From contig NZ_JACJOF010000021.1 of NCBI RefSeq assembly GCF_014695395.1, forward strand, positions 62,001 to 126,000: a stretch of 64,000 nt of DNA, read 5' to 3'. The position numbers were made by a program, and so were the translations under genes. The notes beneath the pieces are model-generated. The model was given only the letters and a program-made list of their open reading frames with translations, was not told where the DNA came from and did not search any database. This document shows positions 35,305-44,189 of the stretch, piece after piece; position 1 is the stretch's first letter, and the number at the start of each line of letters is the position of its first letter. The DNA is from Nodosilinea sp. FACHB-131 (lineage in GTDB: Bacteria; Cyanobacteriota; Cyanobacteriia; Phormidesmidales; Phormidesmidaceae).

Positions 35305-36081
35305 ATGTGCCAGCTGTTGGGGATGAATTGCAATGTGCCCACGGATATTTGCTTCTCCTTTGAGGGGTTCTGTGCGCGGGGGGGCAAAACCGACGACCAC
35401 AAAGACGGCTGGGGCATTGCCTTTTTTGAAGGCCTAGGCTGCCGCGTTTTTCTCGACGACAACCCGTCTAGCTCATCGCCCGTGGCCGCCTTCATTCGGC
35501 AATACCCGATCAAATCGATGAATGTGATCGCCCACATTCGTAAGGCCACCATTGGGCCAGTCAAGCTAGAAAACTGCCACCCCTTCAAGCGAGAACTGTG
35601 GGGGCGCTACTGGGTGTTTGCCCACAACGGCGACCTGCCGACGCTGCCCTTTGACCACCAGGGCATCTACCGCGCGGTGGGGCAAACTGACAGCGAGCAG
35701 GCTTTTTGCCTCATGCTCAACCACATTCGGCAGCGGTTCCCCGATCGCAAGCCCCCCATTCAAGACCTGTACCTGGCCCTGCGAGAGATCACGGCCGCGA
35801 TCGCCCCCCACGGCATTTTCAACTATCTGTTGTCGGATGGCGAACACTGCTTTGCCCACTGCTCCACCAAGCTCTGCTACATCGTGCGCCAGGCCCCCTT
35901 TGCGGCGGCCCACTTGATTGACGAAGACATTACGGTAGATTTTCAAGAGCTGACCACACCCAGCGATCGCGTCGCCGTGATCGCCACCACCTCCCTCACC
36001 GATAACGAGGCCTGGACTCCCATCCAGCCCGGTGAAATGCTCGTCTTTCAAGACGGCTTACCGCTTCACCTTGCCCCTTGA
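35305..36081 (+). CDS. Class II glutamine amidotransferase (YafJ-like)
   Basis: 258 residues. It begins MCQLLGMNCN, with the N-terminal nucleophile Cys2 expected after Met removal, and contains DDHKDGWGIAFF, VIAHIRKATIGPV and FAHNGDL, the glutamine-site motifs of Ntn-type amidotransferases (PF13230). Only the glutaminase domain is present; the synthase partner and product are unknown. Confidence 0.9.
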   Translation: MCQLLGMNCNVPTDICFSFEGFCARGGKTDDHKDGWGIAFFEGLGCRVFLDDNPSSSSPVAAFIRQYPIKSMNVIAHIRKATIGPVKLENCHPFKRELWGRYWVFAHNGDLPTLPFDHQGIYRAVGQTDSEQAFCLMLNHIRQRFPDRKPPIQDLYLALREITAAIAPHGIFNYLLSDGEHCFAHCSTKLCYIVRQAPFAAAHLIDEDITVDFQELTTPSDRVAVIATTSLTDNEAWTPIQPGEMLVFQDGLPLHLAP

Positions 36082-36479
36082 GCCGGGATGCTCCTCAATC
36101 ATCTTCCTGAAGTCGCGCGGCTTCTCGCCGATATAGCATGCGTTCACTAGCTGGGACAGGTGACGTGTCCTAACTAAATCAACGGCGGCAATACATCCAC
36201 ATTCGGCATAGCTCAAGCGCGATAAGCCTCTTGCCAACCATGCCTTTCACCTAAAGGTCTGTACCCATCAGTCCAACCCCTTGACCAAAATATTGAATGA
36301 ACTTAAATTTCATTTGTAACTGAGTTTACTTGAACTTCATTTAACCCGCATGTCATACTGCGCCAGCAAACAGCGGTATTTCTACCGACTTACCGTAGTT
36401 TTCTGGTTTAGTACCGACCTTAAGCAATTGCTGCAAGGTCAGGTCTGTGCCAGGAAGGATCATTTGTGGAGGCACAGCC
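36082..36479. other. Intergenic region upstream of the ssu/tau cluster
   Basis: About 400 bases. The right half is AT-rich with two related units, GAACTTAAATTTCATTT (from about 36298) and GAACTTCATTT (from about 36332), and a TGTAAC element between them. It probably contains the promoter and operator for the long plus-strand sulfur cluster. No gene is seen. Confidence 0.4.
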
Positions 36480-37553
36480 ATGGCACAGCATCGCCCAGCT
36501 TGGGGGCTTACTCGGCGACAGTCGCTAAAGTCGTTTGCCTATTTATTTGCCAGCGGCATGGGGCTGAGTGCAGCGGTCACCGCCTGTAGCAGCGACCCCA
36601 CCACCAGCACTGAACCCCAGGCCACCGCCACCAGCGCCAAGGCCAAGGTGCTGCGCATTGGCCACCAAAAGTTTGACCCATTTATTTTGATTAAAGCGCG
36701 GGGCGGACTAGAGGAACGGCTGAAGGCCTTTGGTACGCGCGTCGAGTGGATTGAGTTTCAGTCGGGGCCGCCCCTGCTGGAAGCTCTCAACGTGGGCAGC
36801 ATCGACATTGGCCGCACCGGCGATGCCCCCCCGGTTTTTGCCCAAGCGGCGGATACGCCCTTTTTCTATGTGGGTAGCGGTGCACCCCGGCCCAAAAGCT
36901 CGGCCGTTGTGGTGCAAGCCGATTCGCCGGTGCAAACCCTGGCCGATCTCAAGGGCAAAAAAGTGGGCTTTCAGCGCGGCTCCAGCGGTCACTTTTTGGT
37001 GGTGCAGGCGCTGAAAAAAGCCGGGCTGGCCTGGTCAGACATTGAGCCGGTGAACCTCACCCCCGCCGATGCCCGCTCTGCCTTTGAGCAAAACAACATC
37101 GATGCCTGGGGCATTTGGGACCCCTTCTACGCGGCTTCAGAAAAGCAGGCAGGGGCGCGCACCCTGACCACCGGGGAAGGGCTAGCCCCTAACCGAGAGT
37201 TTTTCCTGGCCTCCAAAGCCTTCGTGGCCGACAACGAAGCACTGCTGGTGGCCCTGCTCGAAGATACCGCTGAAGTTGCCCAGTGGGCCGACAACAGCCC
37301 CGCCGAAGTGGTGGAGGTGCTAGCTCCCATTACCGGCCTAGAGCCGGAGATTTTAGATGTGGTCACCCGCCGCCGCAGCTGGATCTTTGACCCGGTGCAG
37401 ACGGAGGCGATCGCAGAGCAGCAGCGCATTGCCGACGCCTTCTACGAGCTAGAGCTAATTCCCAAAGCGGTGCGCGTGCAAGACGTGATTTGGACCCCCA
37501 GCTCAGCGGCCTCGGCCCGGCTAAAGCGCCCTGCTGCCAACCTCCTCGCCTAA
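36480..37553 (+). CDS. ssuA: Aliphatic-sulfonate ABC transporter binding protein 1
   Basis: 357 residues. A twin-arginine-like signal (TRRQSLKSF) and lipobox VTAC (Cys36) make it a probable Tat-exported lipoprotein. The mature part is an SsuA-type periplasmic binding fold (LRIGHQKFDPFILIKARGGLEERL, EALNVGSIDIGRTGDAPPVFAQAA, LKGKKVGFQRGSS). After the lipobox Cys there is no Met and no Cys in 321 residues. The ATG at 36480 has GGAGG 7 bases upstream. No permease or ATPase is adjacent; it presumably shares those downstream. Tandem paralogue at 37589. Confidence 0.9.
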   Translation: MAQHRPAWGLTRRQSLKSFAYLFASGMGLSAAVTACSSDPTTSTEPQATATSAKAKVLRIGHQKFDPFILIKARGGLEERLKAFGTRVEWIEFQSGPPLLEALNVGSIDIGRTGDAPPVFAQAADTPFFYVGSGAPRPKSSAVVVQADSPVQTLADLKGKKVGFQRGSSGHFLVVQALKKAGLAWSDIEPVNLTPADARSAFEQNNIDAWGIWDPFYAASEKQAGARTLTTGEGLAPNREFFLASKAFVADNEALLVALLEDTAEVAQWADNSPAEVVEVLAPITGLEPEILDVVTRRRSWIFDPVQTEAIAEQQRIADAFYELELIPKAVRVQDVIWTPSSAASARLKRPAANLLA

Positions 37554-37588
37554 CTCCCCATCGCCATTCACCAAAGTTGAGCCCATTC

Positions 37589-38701
37589 ATGAATTTTGAA
37601 AAGCCGGAGTTTGAAAAAGCTTTGCAGATTGTGCGTCGCTATAACCACTCCCATAGCCAGGCGCAACCCTCAACGCTGCGAGGGTTGGCTTCCCGCCGCC
37701 GATTTCTGCGTCAGGGCAGCCTGTTCTTAGGGGGTATGGCCCTGGCCGGTGCAGTGGGAGCTTGCAGCAGCGAGTCTACACCCCAAGCCCAGACTGGGGC
37801 GACCCAAGCCGGTGCCGGTGGTGCTGCCCCCGCTGCCACCAAGCAGCTACGGGTGGGCTACCAAAAGTCATCGACCGTGCTGAACCTGCTCAAGAACCAA
37901 AAACTCCTCGAAAAGCGCTTTGAGGCCGAGGCCTTCCCCATCACCTGGAACGAGTTTGCCGCTGGCCCCCAAATGCTCGAAGCCCTCAACGTGGGCAGCA
38001 TTGACGTTGCCTACACGGGTGAAACCCCGCCGATCTTTGCCCAGGCTGCCGACGCTCCCCTGGTCTATGTCGCCTGGGAAGACGTCGGTTCGCTGGCCGA
38101 AGCCATCCTCGTGCAGAAAGACTCGCCGATTCAGACCGTCGCCGAGCTGAAGGGCAAAAAGGTGGCCCTCAATAAGGGTTCCAACGTCCACTACCTGCTG
38201 GTCAAAGCCTTAGAAGAAGCGGGTTTGCAGTACAGCGACATCGAGACGGCCTACCTGCCCCCCGGCGATGCCCGCTCGGCCTTTGAGCAAAATAGCGTCG
38301 ATGCCTGGGTGATCTGGGATCCCTTCCAGGGGGCAGCAGAAAAGCAGTTGGGAGCCAGAACTCTGCGCGACGGCAAAGGCATCGCCCGGAATCGAGGCTT
38401 CTACCTCGCCACTAAATCCTTTGCTGATAGCCAGCCTGACGTACTCAAGGCGGTTTTAGAAGAGGCCGAAACCATCAGCACCTTTGCCAAAGAAAACCCC
38501 GCTGAGGTCTCTAAGTTTTTGTCCAACGAGCTGGGGATTCCCACCGACGTGCTGGATCTGGTGGAAAGTCGGCGCGGCTACGGCATTCAGCCCATCACCG
38601 ACGAGGTGGTGACCTACCAGCAAGACATCGCTGACACCTTCTATGACCTACAGCTGATACCCAAAGAAATTGATGTATCCACCGTCATTTGGAACGGCTA
38701 G
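37589..38701 (+). CDS. ssuA: Aliphatic-sulfonate ABC transporter binding protein 2
   Basis: 370 residues with a long N-terminal region before a Tat-like motif (SRRRFLRQGSLFLGG) and lipobox VGAC (Cys59). The mature SsuA fold (LRVGYQKSSTVLNLLKNQKLLEKRF, LNVGSIDVAYTGETPPIFAQAADAPLVYVAWE) has a single Met (PQMLEAL) and no further Cys. It is 35 bases downstream of, and clearly paralogous to, binding protein 1. The ATG at 37589 is chosen as the first Met giving the leader; upstream in-frame sequence overlaps the previous gene. Confidence 0.9.
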   Translation: MNFEKPEFEKALQIVRRYNHSHSQAQPSTLRGLASRRRFLRQGSLFLGGMALAGAVGACSSESTPQAQTGATQAGAGGAAPAATKQLRVGYQKSSTVLNLLKNQKLLEKRFEAEAFPITWNEFAAGPQMLEALNVGSIDVAYTGETPPIFAQAADAPLVYVAWEDVGSLAEAILVQKDSPIQTVAELKGKKVALNKGSNVHYLLVKALEEAGLQYSDIETAYLPPGDARSAFEQNSVDAWVIWDPFQGAAEKQLGARTLRDGKGIARNRGFYLATKSFADSQPDVLKAVLEEAETISTFAKENPAEVSKFLSNELGIPTDVLDLVESRRGYGIQPITDEVVTYQQDIADTFYDLQLIPKEIDVSTVIWNG

Positions 38702-38824
38702 GTAATGCCTAACCAAGGCACTAAAGCTTGACGTAGGGCCGATACAGCTCAAACACTGCGCATGCGCTTCTGACTCTCTCCTACGTCTTTTCTCTTCGTT
38801 GTTCTCTCTGCGTTTTTCACTGCT

Positions 38825-39967
38825 ATGAGCCTCGACATTCACTGGTTTATACCGACCCACGGCGATGGCCGCTACCTGGGCACCGCTGTGGGGGGTCGCG
38901 CCATCACCGCCGACTATCTACAGCAGCTAGCCGGTGCGATCGATCAGTTGGGCTACGCCGGGGCGCTGCTGCCCACCGGCAAATCCTGCGAAGACGCCTG
39001 GATTACCGCCGCATCGCTGATTGCCGTCACTAAGCGCATGAAGTTTTTGGTGGCGATTCGCCCCGGCATCAGCTCCCCCGGCATGGCCGCCCGCATGGCC
39101 GCAACCTTCGATCGCATCTCCAAGGGCCGACTGCTGGTCAACGTTGTCACCGGCGGCGACCCCTACGAGCTGGCCGCCGATGGCCTGCACCTCGACAAGC
39201 AGGGGCGCTACGAACTCACCGATGAGTTTCTCGAAGTGTGGCGCGGCGTCATGCAGCAGCAGGTGGTGGATTTTGAGGGCAAGCACCTGACGGTGAAAGG
39301 TTCAAAGCTGCTGTTTCCCCCGGTGCAAGACCCCTATCCGCCGCTGTATTTCGGGGGTTCCTCACCGATCGCAAAAGAAATTGCCGCCAAGCACGTCGAC
39401 CTGTACCTCACCTGGGGCGAACCCCCCGCCCAGGTGGCCGAAAAAATCGCCGAAGTGCGCCAGCTGGCTGAAGCCCACGGGCGCACCCTGCGCTTCGGCA
39501 TTCGCCTCCACGTCATCGTGCGCGAAACCACCGCCCAAGCCTGGGATGCCGCCAACGACCTGATTCGCTACCTGGATGACGACACCATCGCCGCCGCCCA
39601 AAAAGCCCTGGCCCACGCCGACTCCGAAGGCCAGCGCCGCATGGTCGCCCTCCACGGCGGCCGCCGCGACAGCCTCGAAATTAGCCCCAACCTCTGGGCC
39701 GGCGTCGGCCTGGTGCGCGGCGGAGCCGGCACCGCCCTAGTCGGCGACCCCGACACCGTCGCCCAACGCATGCAGGAATACATCGACCTGGGCATCGACA
39801 CCTTCATCTTCTCCGGCTACCCCCACCTCGAAGAAGCCTACCGCTTCGCCGAACTCGTATTCCCCAAACTGCCCCTGGAGAACCTGCCCACAGCAGCCCC
39901 CAGCCGCTACGTCAGCCCGCTCGGCGAAATCATGGCCAACGATAAGGTGCCTGCTCCAGCCAGCTAG
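38825..39967 (+). CDS. ssuD: FMNH2-dependent alkanesulfonate monooxygenase
   Basis: 380 residues, the typical SsuD length. [58 protein letters not shown] segment, and [17 protein letters not shown] are diagnostic of the luciferase-like desulfonating group. It cleaves C1 and longer alkanesulfonates to aldehyde plus sulfite using reduced flavin from SsuE (48272). It is not Met-depleted (8 Met, 1 Cys), in contrast to neighbours, and the conserved Cys in GKSCEDAW is kept. Confidence 0.95.
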   Translation: MSLDIHWFIPTHGDGRYLGTAVGGRAITADYLQQLAGAIDQLGYAGALLPTGKSCEDAWITAASLIAVTKRMKFLVAIRPGISSPGMAARMAATFDRISKGRLLVNVVTGGDPYELAADGLHLDKQGRYELTDEFLEVWRGVMQQQVVDFEGKHLTVKGSKLLFPPVQDPYPPLYFGGSSPIAKEIAAKHVDLYLTWGEPPAQVAEKIAEVRQLAEAHGRTLRFGIRLHVIVRETTAQAWDAANDLIRYLDDDTIAAAQKALAHADSEGQRRMVALHGGRRDSLEISPNLWAGVGLVRGGAGTALVGDPDTVAQRMQEYIDLGIDTFIFSGYPHLEEAYRFAELVFPKLPLENLPTAAPSRYVSPLGEIMANDKVPAPAS

Positions 39968-40097
39968 GTGGGGAGTGGATGGGTGGATGAGTAGATGAGT
40001 GGATGAGTTGCTTACTCGCTTAACCCATCCACCCTCTACCCCCTACCCATCCACCCCCTACTCGCCTACCCATCCACCCCCTAACCCCCTAACCCCC
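39968..40097 (+). repeat. Purine-then-pyrimidine STRR leader
   Basis: Begins GTGGGGAGTGGATGGGTGG with further GGATGAGT units, then turns into ACCCATCCACCC units mixed with CTACCCC up to the next ATG. The two halves are complementary and can fold into a long hairpin in the transcript. The pyrimidine half replaces any Shine-Dalgarno sequence for the gene at 40098. Confidence 0.75.
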
Positions 40098-41282
40098 ATG
40101 CCCGTCCTCGAACGCCTCGACCAATCCAGCATTCTCGCCACCGCTGCGGCCCTGGCTCAGGAGCTAGCGGCCAGTGCCGTGGAGCGCGATCGCACCGCCG
40201 GCATTCCCACCCACGAAGTGTCTCGCCTGCGAGACCTCGGCCTGCTGTCCCTGGTTGTGCCCCAGGAATACGGCGGGGCCGGGGCCGATTTAGTCACCCT
40301 GTATCAGGTGGTCAAAGAACTCTCCAAGGCCGATGGCTCCATTGGCCAGCTCTACGTCAACCACATCGGTCTCGTCACCCTGGCCCACTCTCTGGGCACC
40401 GTGGCGCAAAAAGAGCGCGACTATCGCGGTACCGCCCAGCACCAGTGGTTTTGGGGCAACGCCATCAACACCCGTGACGAGCGGCTCAAGCTCACCCCCG
40501 ACGGCGAGGGCTTTCGGCTAAATGGCGAAAAGGGGTTTGGCACTGGCATTCCCGCCGCCGAGCGCTGGGTATTTTCGGCGGTGCAGGACAGCGTGGAGCT
40601 GCCTCTGTTTTTGGCGATTCCGAGCGATCGCGACGGCGTTACCATCCAAGACGACTGGGACAATGTTGGCCAGCGCCGCACCGCCAGCAACAGCCTCAGT
40701 TTCAATAACGTATGGGTGGCACCCGACGAAATCTATGGCCCCGCCCCCGATCCCGAAGGGGCCTTTGCCACCCTGCCCGGCCCCGTGGCCCAGCTTGGCA
40801 AAACTCACGTCTACCTGGGCATTGCCGAAGCCGCCCTTGCAGCCGCCCGCCAATATACCCAGGCCAAAAGCCGCCCCTGGATTACCTCTGGAGTCAGCGG
40901 CATCACCCTCGACCCCTACGTTCTGCACCACTACGGCGACCTGTGGGTGCAGCTAGAGGCTGCCAACCAGCTCGCCGCCAACGTCGCCCAGCAGGTGCAG
41001 GCTGCCTGGGACAAAGGCGACGCCCTCACCCACGAGGAGCGGGGAGAAGTAGCGGTGCGAGTCGGGGCCGCCAAAGCTTTTGCCAGCAAAGTGGGGCTAG
41101 AGGTCGCCAACCGCATTTTTGAAGTCACCGGCAGCCGCGCCACCGCCACCGCCTACGGCTTCGATCGCTACTGGCGCGACCTGCGCACCTTCACCCTTCA
41201 CGACCCCGCCGACTACAAGCTGCGCGACACCGGCAACTGGTTCCTCAACGGCGTCTACCCCACCCCCACCCAATATTCCTAA
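40098..41282 (+). CDS. SfnB-type sulfur-acquisition flavoprotein 1, free of Met and Cys
   Basis: 394 residues of the acyl-CoA dehydrogenase superfamily, SfnB subgroup linked to use of sulfones/sulfonates: SILATAAALAQELAASAVERDRTAG-type N-terminus, VVPQEYGGAGADLVTLYQVV, and FDRYWRDLRTFTLHDPADYK at the C-terminus. There is no Met after the initiator and no Cys. Its paralogue at 48861 has 3 Met and 4 Cys beyond the start, and at each of the aligned places I checked this copy uses Gly, Val, Leu or Thr. The ATG is preceded by ACCCCC, not by a ribosome site. Probably flavin-dependent oxidation in desulfurisation. Confidence 0.87.
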   Translation: MPVLERLDQSSILATAAALAQELAASAVERDRTAGIPTHEVSRLRDLGLLSLVVPQEYGGAGADLVTLYQVVKELSKADGSIGQLYVNHIGLVTLAHSLGTVAQKERDYRGTAQHQWFWGNAINTRDERLKLTPDGEGFRLNGEKGFGTGIPAAERWVFSAVQDSVELPLFLAIPSDRDGVTIQDDWDNVGQRRTASNSLSFNNVWVAPDEIYGPAPDPEGAFATLPGPVAQLGKTHVYLGIAEAALAAARQYTQAKSRPWITSGVSGITLDPYVLHHYGDLWVQLEAANQLAANVAQQVQAAWDKGDALTHEERGEVAVRVGAAKAFASKVGLEVANRIFEVTGSRATATAYGFDRYWRDLRTFTLHDPADYKLRDTGNWFLNGVYPTPTQYS

Positions 41283-41328
41283 CCCTTACCCCTTACCCCC
41301 TACTCCCCACCCCTTCAGGAGAGAACTC

Positions 41329-41928
41329 ATGACTCAATCCCTCACCCCACCCGCCCCAATTCTCGCGAACCCGACCTCCTGGCTAGAGGTGCCCGATGAG
41401 TCTAGCCTGCCCGCCGATATTCAGGCGATCTTTGCCGATCAGCGGCAAAAGCTTGGCCTGGTGCATCCCTACTTCAAAGGGTTTTCGCTGATTCCTGACC
41501 ACCTGCGGCTGTGGTTCAACTATTACAAAGAGCTGATGTATGGCGAGGGCGAACTCTCTGCCAAAGAGCGCGAAATTATTGCCGTAGTCTCCTCCGCCAC
41601 TAACCACTGCCAGTCCTGCGTCACCACCCACAAGGCGGCGCTGCGAGAAGTGACCGGCGATGCCGCCTTTGCCGACGACCTGGTGACCAATCGCGAAGAG
41701 TTAGAGCTGACCCCACGTGAACAAGCCCTGGCCGACTTTGCGGTGACCATTAGCCAGCTCGCCCGCGACCTGGCGCCATCGGAGCTAGAGCCGCTGAGGG
41801 CGGTGGGGTTGAGCGATCGCGCCATTCTCGAAGCCGCTGAAATTGCTGCCCAGTTTGGCCTCTCTAACCGACTCACCAAAGCTTTTGGTTGGCAAGTCGG
41901 CCCTGAGTATGACCAGCTCTTTCGCTAA
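41329..41928 (+). CDS. AhpD/CMD-family peroxidase-related protein
   Basis: 199 residues. An AhpD-like fold with the redox CxxC motif in SSATNHCQSCVTTHKAAL (about residues 90-107). Members are thiol peroxidase-like or carboxymuconolactone-decarboxylase-like, and some (Avi_7170 group) occur in sulfonate-use clusters next to SfnB proteins. Besides the catalytic pair it has no Cys and one internal Met. A normal AGGAGAG site precedes the ATG. It may protect against peroxide formed by the flavin monooxygenases. Confidence 0.85.
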   Translation: MTQSLTPPAPILANPTSWLEVPDESSLPADIQAIFADQRQKLGLVHPYFKGFSLIPDHLRLWFNYYKELMYGEGELSAKEREIIAVVSSATNHCQSCVTTHKAALREVTGDAAFADDLVTNREELELTPREQALADFAVTISQLARDLAPSELEPLRAVGLSDRAILEAAEIAAQFGLSNRLTKAFGWQVGPEYDQLFR

Positions 41929-41993
41929 GTACCGCAAGTACTGCCGGGAAATCTAGCTATTTTTCAGCCCTGGCATTTTCTAATTTCGCTTTC

Positions 41994-43100
41994 ATGTTTC
42001 GACCCAGTATAGGTGTAGCAATGCTTCGGTTCCGTAACCTTCGGTTTTTGTCCCTACAGCGTCCCTTGAGCCGGGTGGGTAGGCGACAGTGGCTGCGAGG
42101 CATGTTAGCCATCACTACCGCCTTTTGTGTAGCGGTGCTGAATAGCTGCGCCCAACCCTCCCCCAGCAGCGACGCCGCCAGCTCAGGGACTACTGCTGCC
42201 GCCGCGCCCAGCGTAGTGCGAATCGATTTTGCCTACTACAACCCCGTCAGTCTGGTGCTCAAAGCCGAAGGCTGGCTAGAAGAAGACCTGGCCAAAGACA
42301 ACGTCAAGGTGGAATGGGTGCAGAGCCAGGGCAGCAACAAAGCTCTAGAACTGCTCAACAGCCGCAGCATTGACTTTGGCTCTACCGCCGGGGCCGCTGC
42401 CCTGCTGGGCAAAGCCAACGGCAACCCGATCAAGTCAGTCTATATCTACTCCAAACCCGAGTGGACGGCCCTAGTCACCCGTGCCGATACCGGCATCAGC
42501 AAAGTCGAAGATTTGAAGGGCAAAAAGGTGGCCGCCACCAAGGGCACCGACCCCCACATTTTCCTGCTGCGCGCCCTCGATCAGGTCGGGCTCTCTGAGA
42601 GCGATATCGAAGTCGTGCAGCTGCAGCACGCCGACGGCAGAACAGCCCTAGAGCGCGGCGATGTCGATGCCTGGGCTGGCCTTGACCCCCACATGGCCAA
42701 AACCGAGCTAGAGCAGGGTTCTAAACTCTTCTTCCGCAACCCCGACCTCAACACCTATGGCTTTCTCAACGTGCGGGAGGAGTTTGCCAACGCTCACCCC
42801 GCCTACGTTGAACGAGTGCTAGCCACCTACGAAAAAGCCCGGCAGTGGTCGCTCGAAAACCCGGCAGAACTCGAATCAATTCTGGCCGAAGCCGCGGGTC
42901 TAGAGAAAAACGTGGCCGCCAAACAGCTCGAGCGCACCGACCTGTCAAATAGCGTGATTGGCACCATCCACAAAGACACCATCACCGCCGCCGGAGACGT
43001 GCTGAAAAAGAGCGGTGTGGTGCCCGCTAACACGGACGTGAATGCCGTTGTGGATTCCTTAGTCGACCCGCAGTTTATCGAAAAAGTTGCAGCCCGGTAG
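41994..43100 (+). CDS. Sulfonate-type ABC transporter binding protein 3
   Basis: 368 residues. A long basic leader with a Tat-like GRRQWLRG, then lipobox LNSC (Cys52). The mature part is SsuA/NrtA-like (VRIDFAYYNPVSLVLKAEGWLEEDL, NKALELLNSRSIDFGSTAGAAALLG, DLKGKKVAATKGTDPHIFLL) with one Met and no Cys. An alternative start at 42021 (MLRFRN) is possible. It precedes a TauC-like permease, so it probably serves that system. Confidence 0.88.
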   Translation: MFRPSIGVAMLRFRNLRFLSLQRPLSRVGRRQWLRGMLAITTAFCVAVLNSCAQPSPSSDAASSGTTAAAAPSVVRIDFAYYNPVSLVLKAEGWLEEDLAKDNVKVEWVQSQGSNKALELLNSRSIDFGSTAGAAALLGKANGNPIKSVYIYSKPEWTALVTRADTGISKVEDLKGKKVAATKGTDPHIFLLRALDQVGLSESDIEVVQLQHADGRTALERGDVDAWAGLDPHMAKTELEQGSKLFFRNPDLNTYGFLNVREEFANAHPAYVERVLATYEKARQWSLENPAELESILAEAAGLEKNVAAKQLERTDLSNSVIGTIHKDTITAAGDVLKKSGVVPANTDVNAVVDSLVDPQFIEKVAAR

Positions 43101-43197
43101 GAAGAAAGTTTTGAGTTTATGCCTTGAATTAAGCACTCAAAACTAAACACTCAACACTTCTCTCCCCCACCCCCTTACCCATCCACCCCCTACCCCA
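43101..43197 (+). repeat. Hairpin plus pyrimidine STRR leader
   Basis: GTTTTGAGT and ACTCAAAAC (around 43109-43143) form a hairpin, followed by a C/T-rich tract (CCCCCTTACCCATCCACCCC) that runs into the ATG at 43198 with no ribosome site. Confidence 0.65.
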
Positions 43198-44022
43198 ATG
43201 ATCTCCCCCGCCTCCCCAACCTCAATCACCTCAGCCCGCTCCACTCGGCGGCGGTGGTTGGCTGGCGACGGCTGGATTTCTCTGGCCTCGGTGGCAACGG
43301 TGCTGGGGTTGTGGTGGGTGGCGAGCCACGCGGGCTGGGTGAGTCCGTTGTTTTTGCCGACCCCAGAGGCGGTGTTGAAAGCCTTTGTGGACATTGTGGT
43401 GAATGGCTACAAAGGCGTGCCGCTGCTCTTTCACATTTGGGAAAGCCTCTATCGGTTGGGGGTAGCGCTGATTTTGGCGGTGCTGATTGCGGTGCCGCTG
43501 GGTATGGCCTGTGGAGCGTTTGACAAACTGCGAGCCGTAGTTGAGCCGCTGATCGAGTTCTATCGCCCCCTGCCGCCCCTGGCCTACTACACCCTGCTGG
43601 TAATCTGGCTGGGCATTGAGAATACCTCGAAGATTGCTCTGCTCTTTTTAGCGGCCTTTGCGCCCCTGTTCATCGCGGCGGTGGCGGGAGTGCAGCGAGT
43701 GCCTCGCGATCGCATCCTCGGCTCCCAATCTCTGGGGGCCAACCGCTGGCAAATCTTTCGCTACGTAATCTTTCCCTCGGTGCTGCCAGATTTATTCACC
43801 GGGCTGCGCACGGCGATCGGCTTTGCCTACACCACCCTGGTCGCCGCCGAAATGGTCGCTGCCGTCTCTGGCATCGGCTGGATGGTGCTCGACGCCAGCA
43901 AATTCCTGCGCAGCGATGTCATCTTTGTCGGCATTTTCATCATGGGCGGCATTGCCGTAGCGCTGGACTGGCTGCTGCGCTGGGTGATGCGATCGCACCT
44001 GACCTGGGTGGGTAGGGAGTAG
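43198..44022 (+). CDS. tauC: Taurine-type ABC transporter permease
   Basis: 274 residues with six hydrophobic helices and the binding-protein-dependent permease loop (LGSQSLGANRWQIFRYVIFPSVLPDLFTGL). FYRPLPPLAYYTLLVIWLGI and AYTTLVAAEMVAA are characteristic of TauC. It forms the inner-membrane channel for taurine or sulfonates with the TauA (44190) and TauB (45269) products. The ATG directly follows a pyrimidine STRR tract. Confidence 0.9.
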   Translation: MISPASPTSITSARSTRRRWLAGDGWISLASVATVLGLWWVASHAGWVSPLFLPTPEAVLKAFVDIVVNGYKGVPLLFHIWESLYRLGVALILAVLIAVPLGMACGAFDKLRAVVEPLIEFYRPLPPLAYYTLLVIWLGIENTSKIALLFLAAFAPLFIAAVAGVQRVPRDRILGSQSLGANRWQIFRYVIFPSVLPDLFTGLRTAIGFAYTTLVAAEMVAAVSGIGWMVLDASKFLRSDVIFVGIFIMGGIAVALDWLLRWVMRSHLTWVGRE

Positions 44023-44170
44023 GGAGTGGGGAGTAGATGGGTGGATGGGTAGGGAGTAAGTTTTGAATTTTGAATTTTAAGTTTTGAATTTACTCCCCTG
44101 CTCCTCACCCATCCACCCCCTACTCCTCACCTATCCACCCTCCTACCCCTCACCCATCCACCCCCTACCC
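44023..44170 (+). repeat. Purine/AT-hairpin/pyrimidine STRR spacer
   Basis: GGGAGTAGATGGGTGGATGG-type purine units, then AGTTTTGAATTTTGAATTTT units, then CACCCATCCACCCCCTACTC units repeated about three times. The purine and pyrimidine arms can pair. A real AAGGA site after it serves tauA. Confidence 0.75.
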
Positions 44171-44189
44171 CTCAAAAAGGACACACGCC

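Noticed and set aside
33146..36081. DUF2795, RecQ and amidotransferase genes as part of the sulfur system
   Set aside because: They have ordinary Met/Cys content and families unrelated to sulfur metabolism. They simply lie between tauD and the ssu genes.
39968..40097. CRISPR-like or minisatellite array from regularly spaced CATCCACC units
   Set aside because: Units are short, irregular and not separated by unique spacers of constant length, and no cas genes are near. They are STRR-type repeats.
41119..41328. N-terminal extension of the AhpD-like gene
   Set aside because: The upstream frame overlaps the SfnB-type gene and the C/T repeat, giving only Pro/Thr-rich low complexity. The ATG at 41329 has a proper AGGAGAG site.
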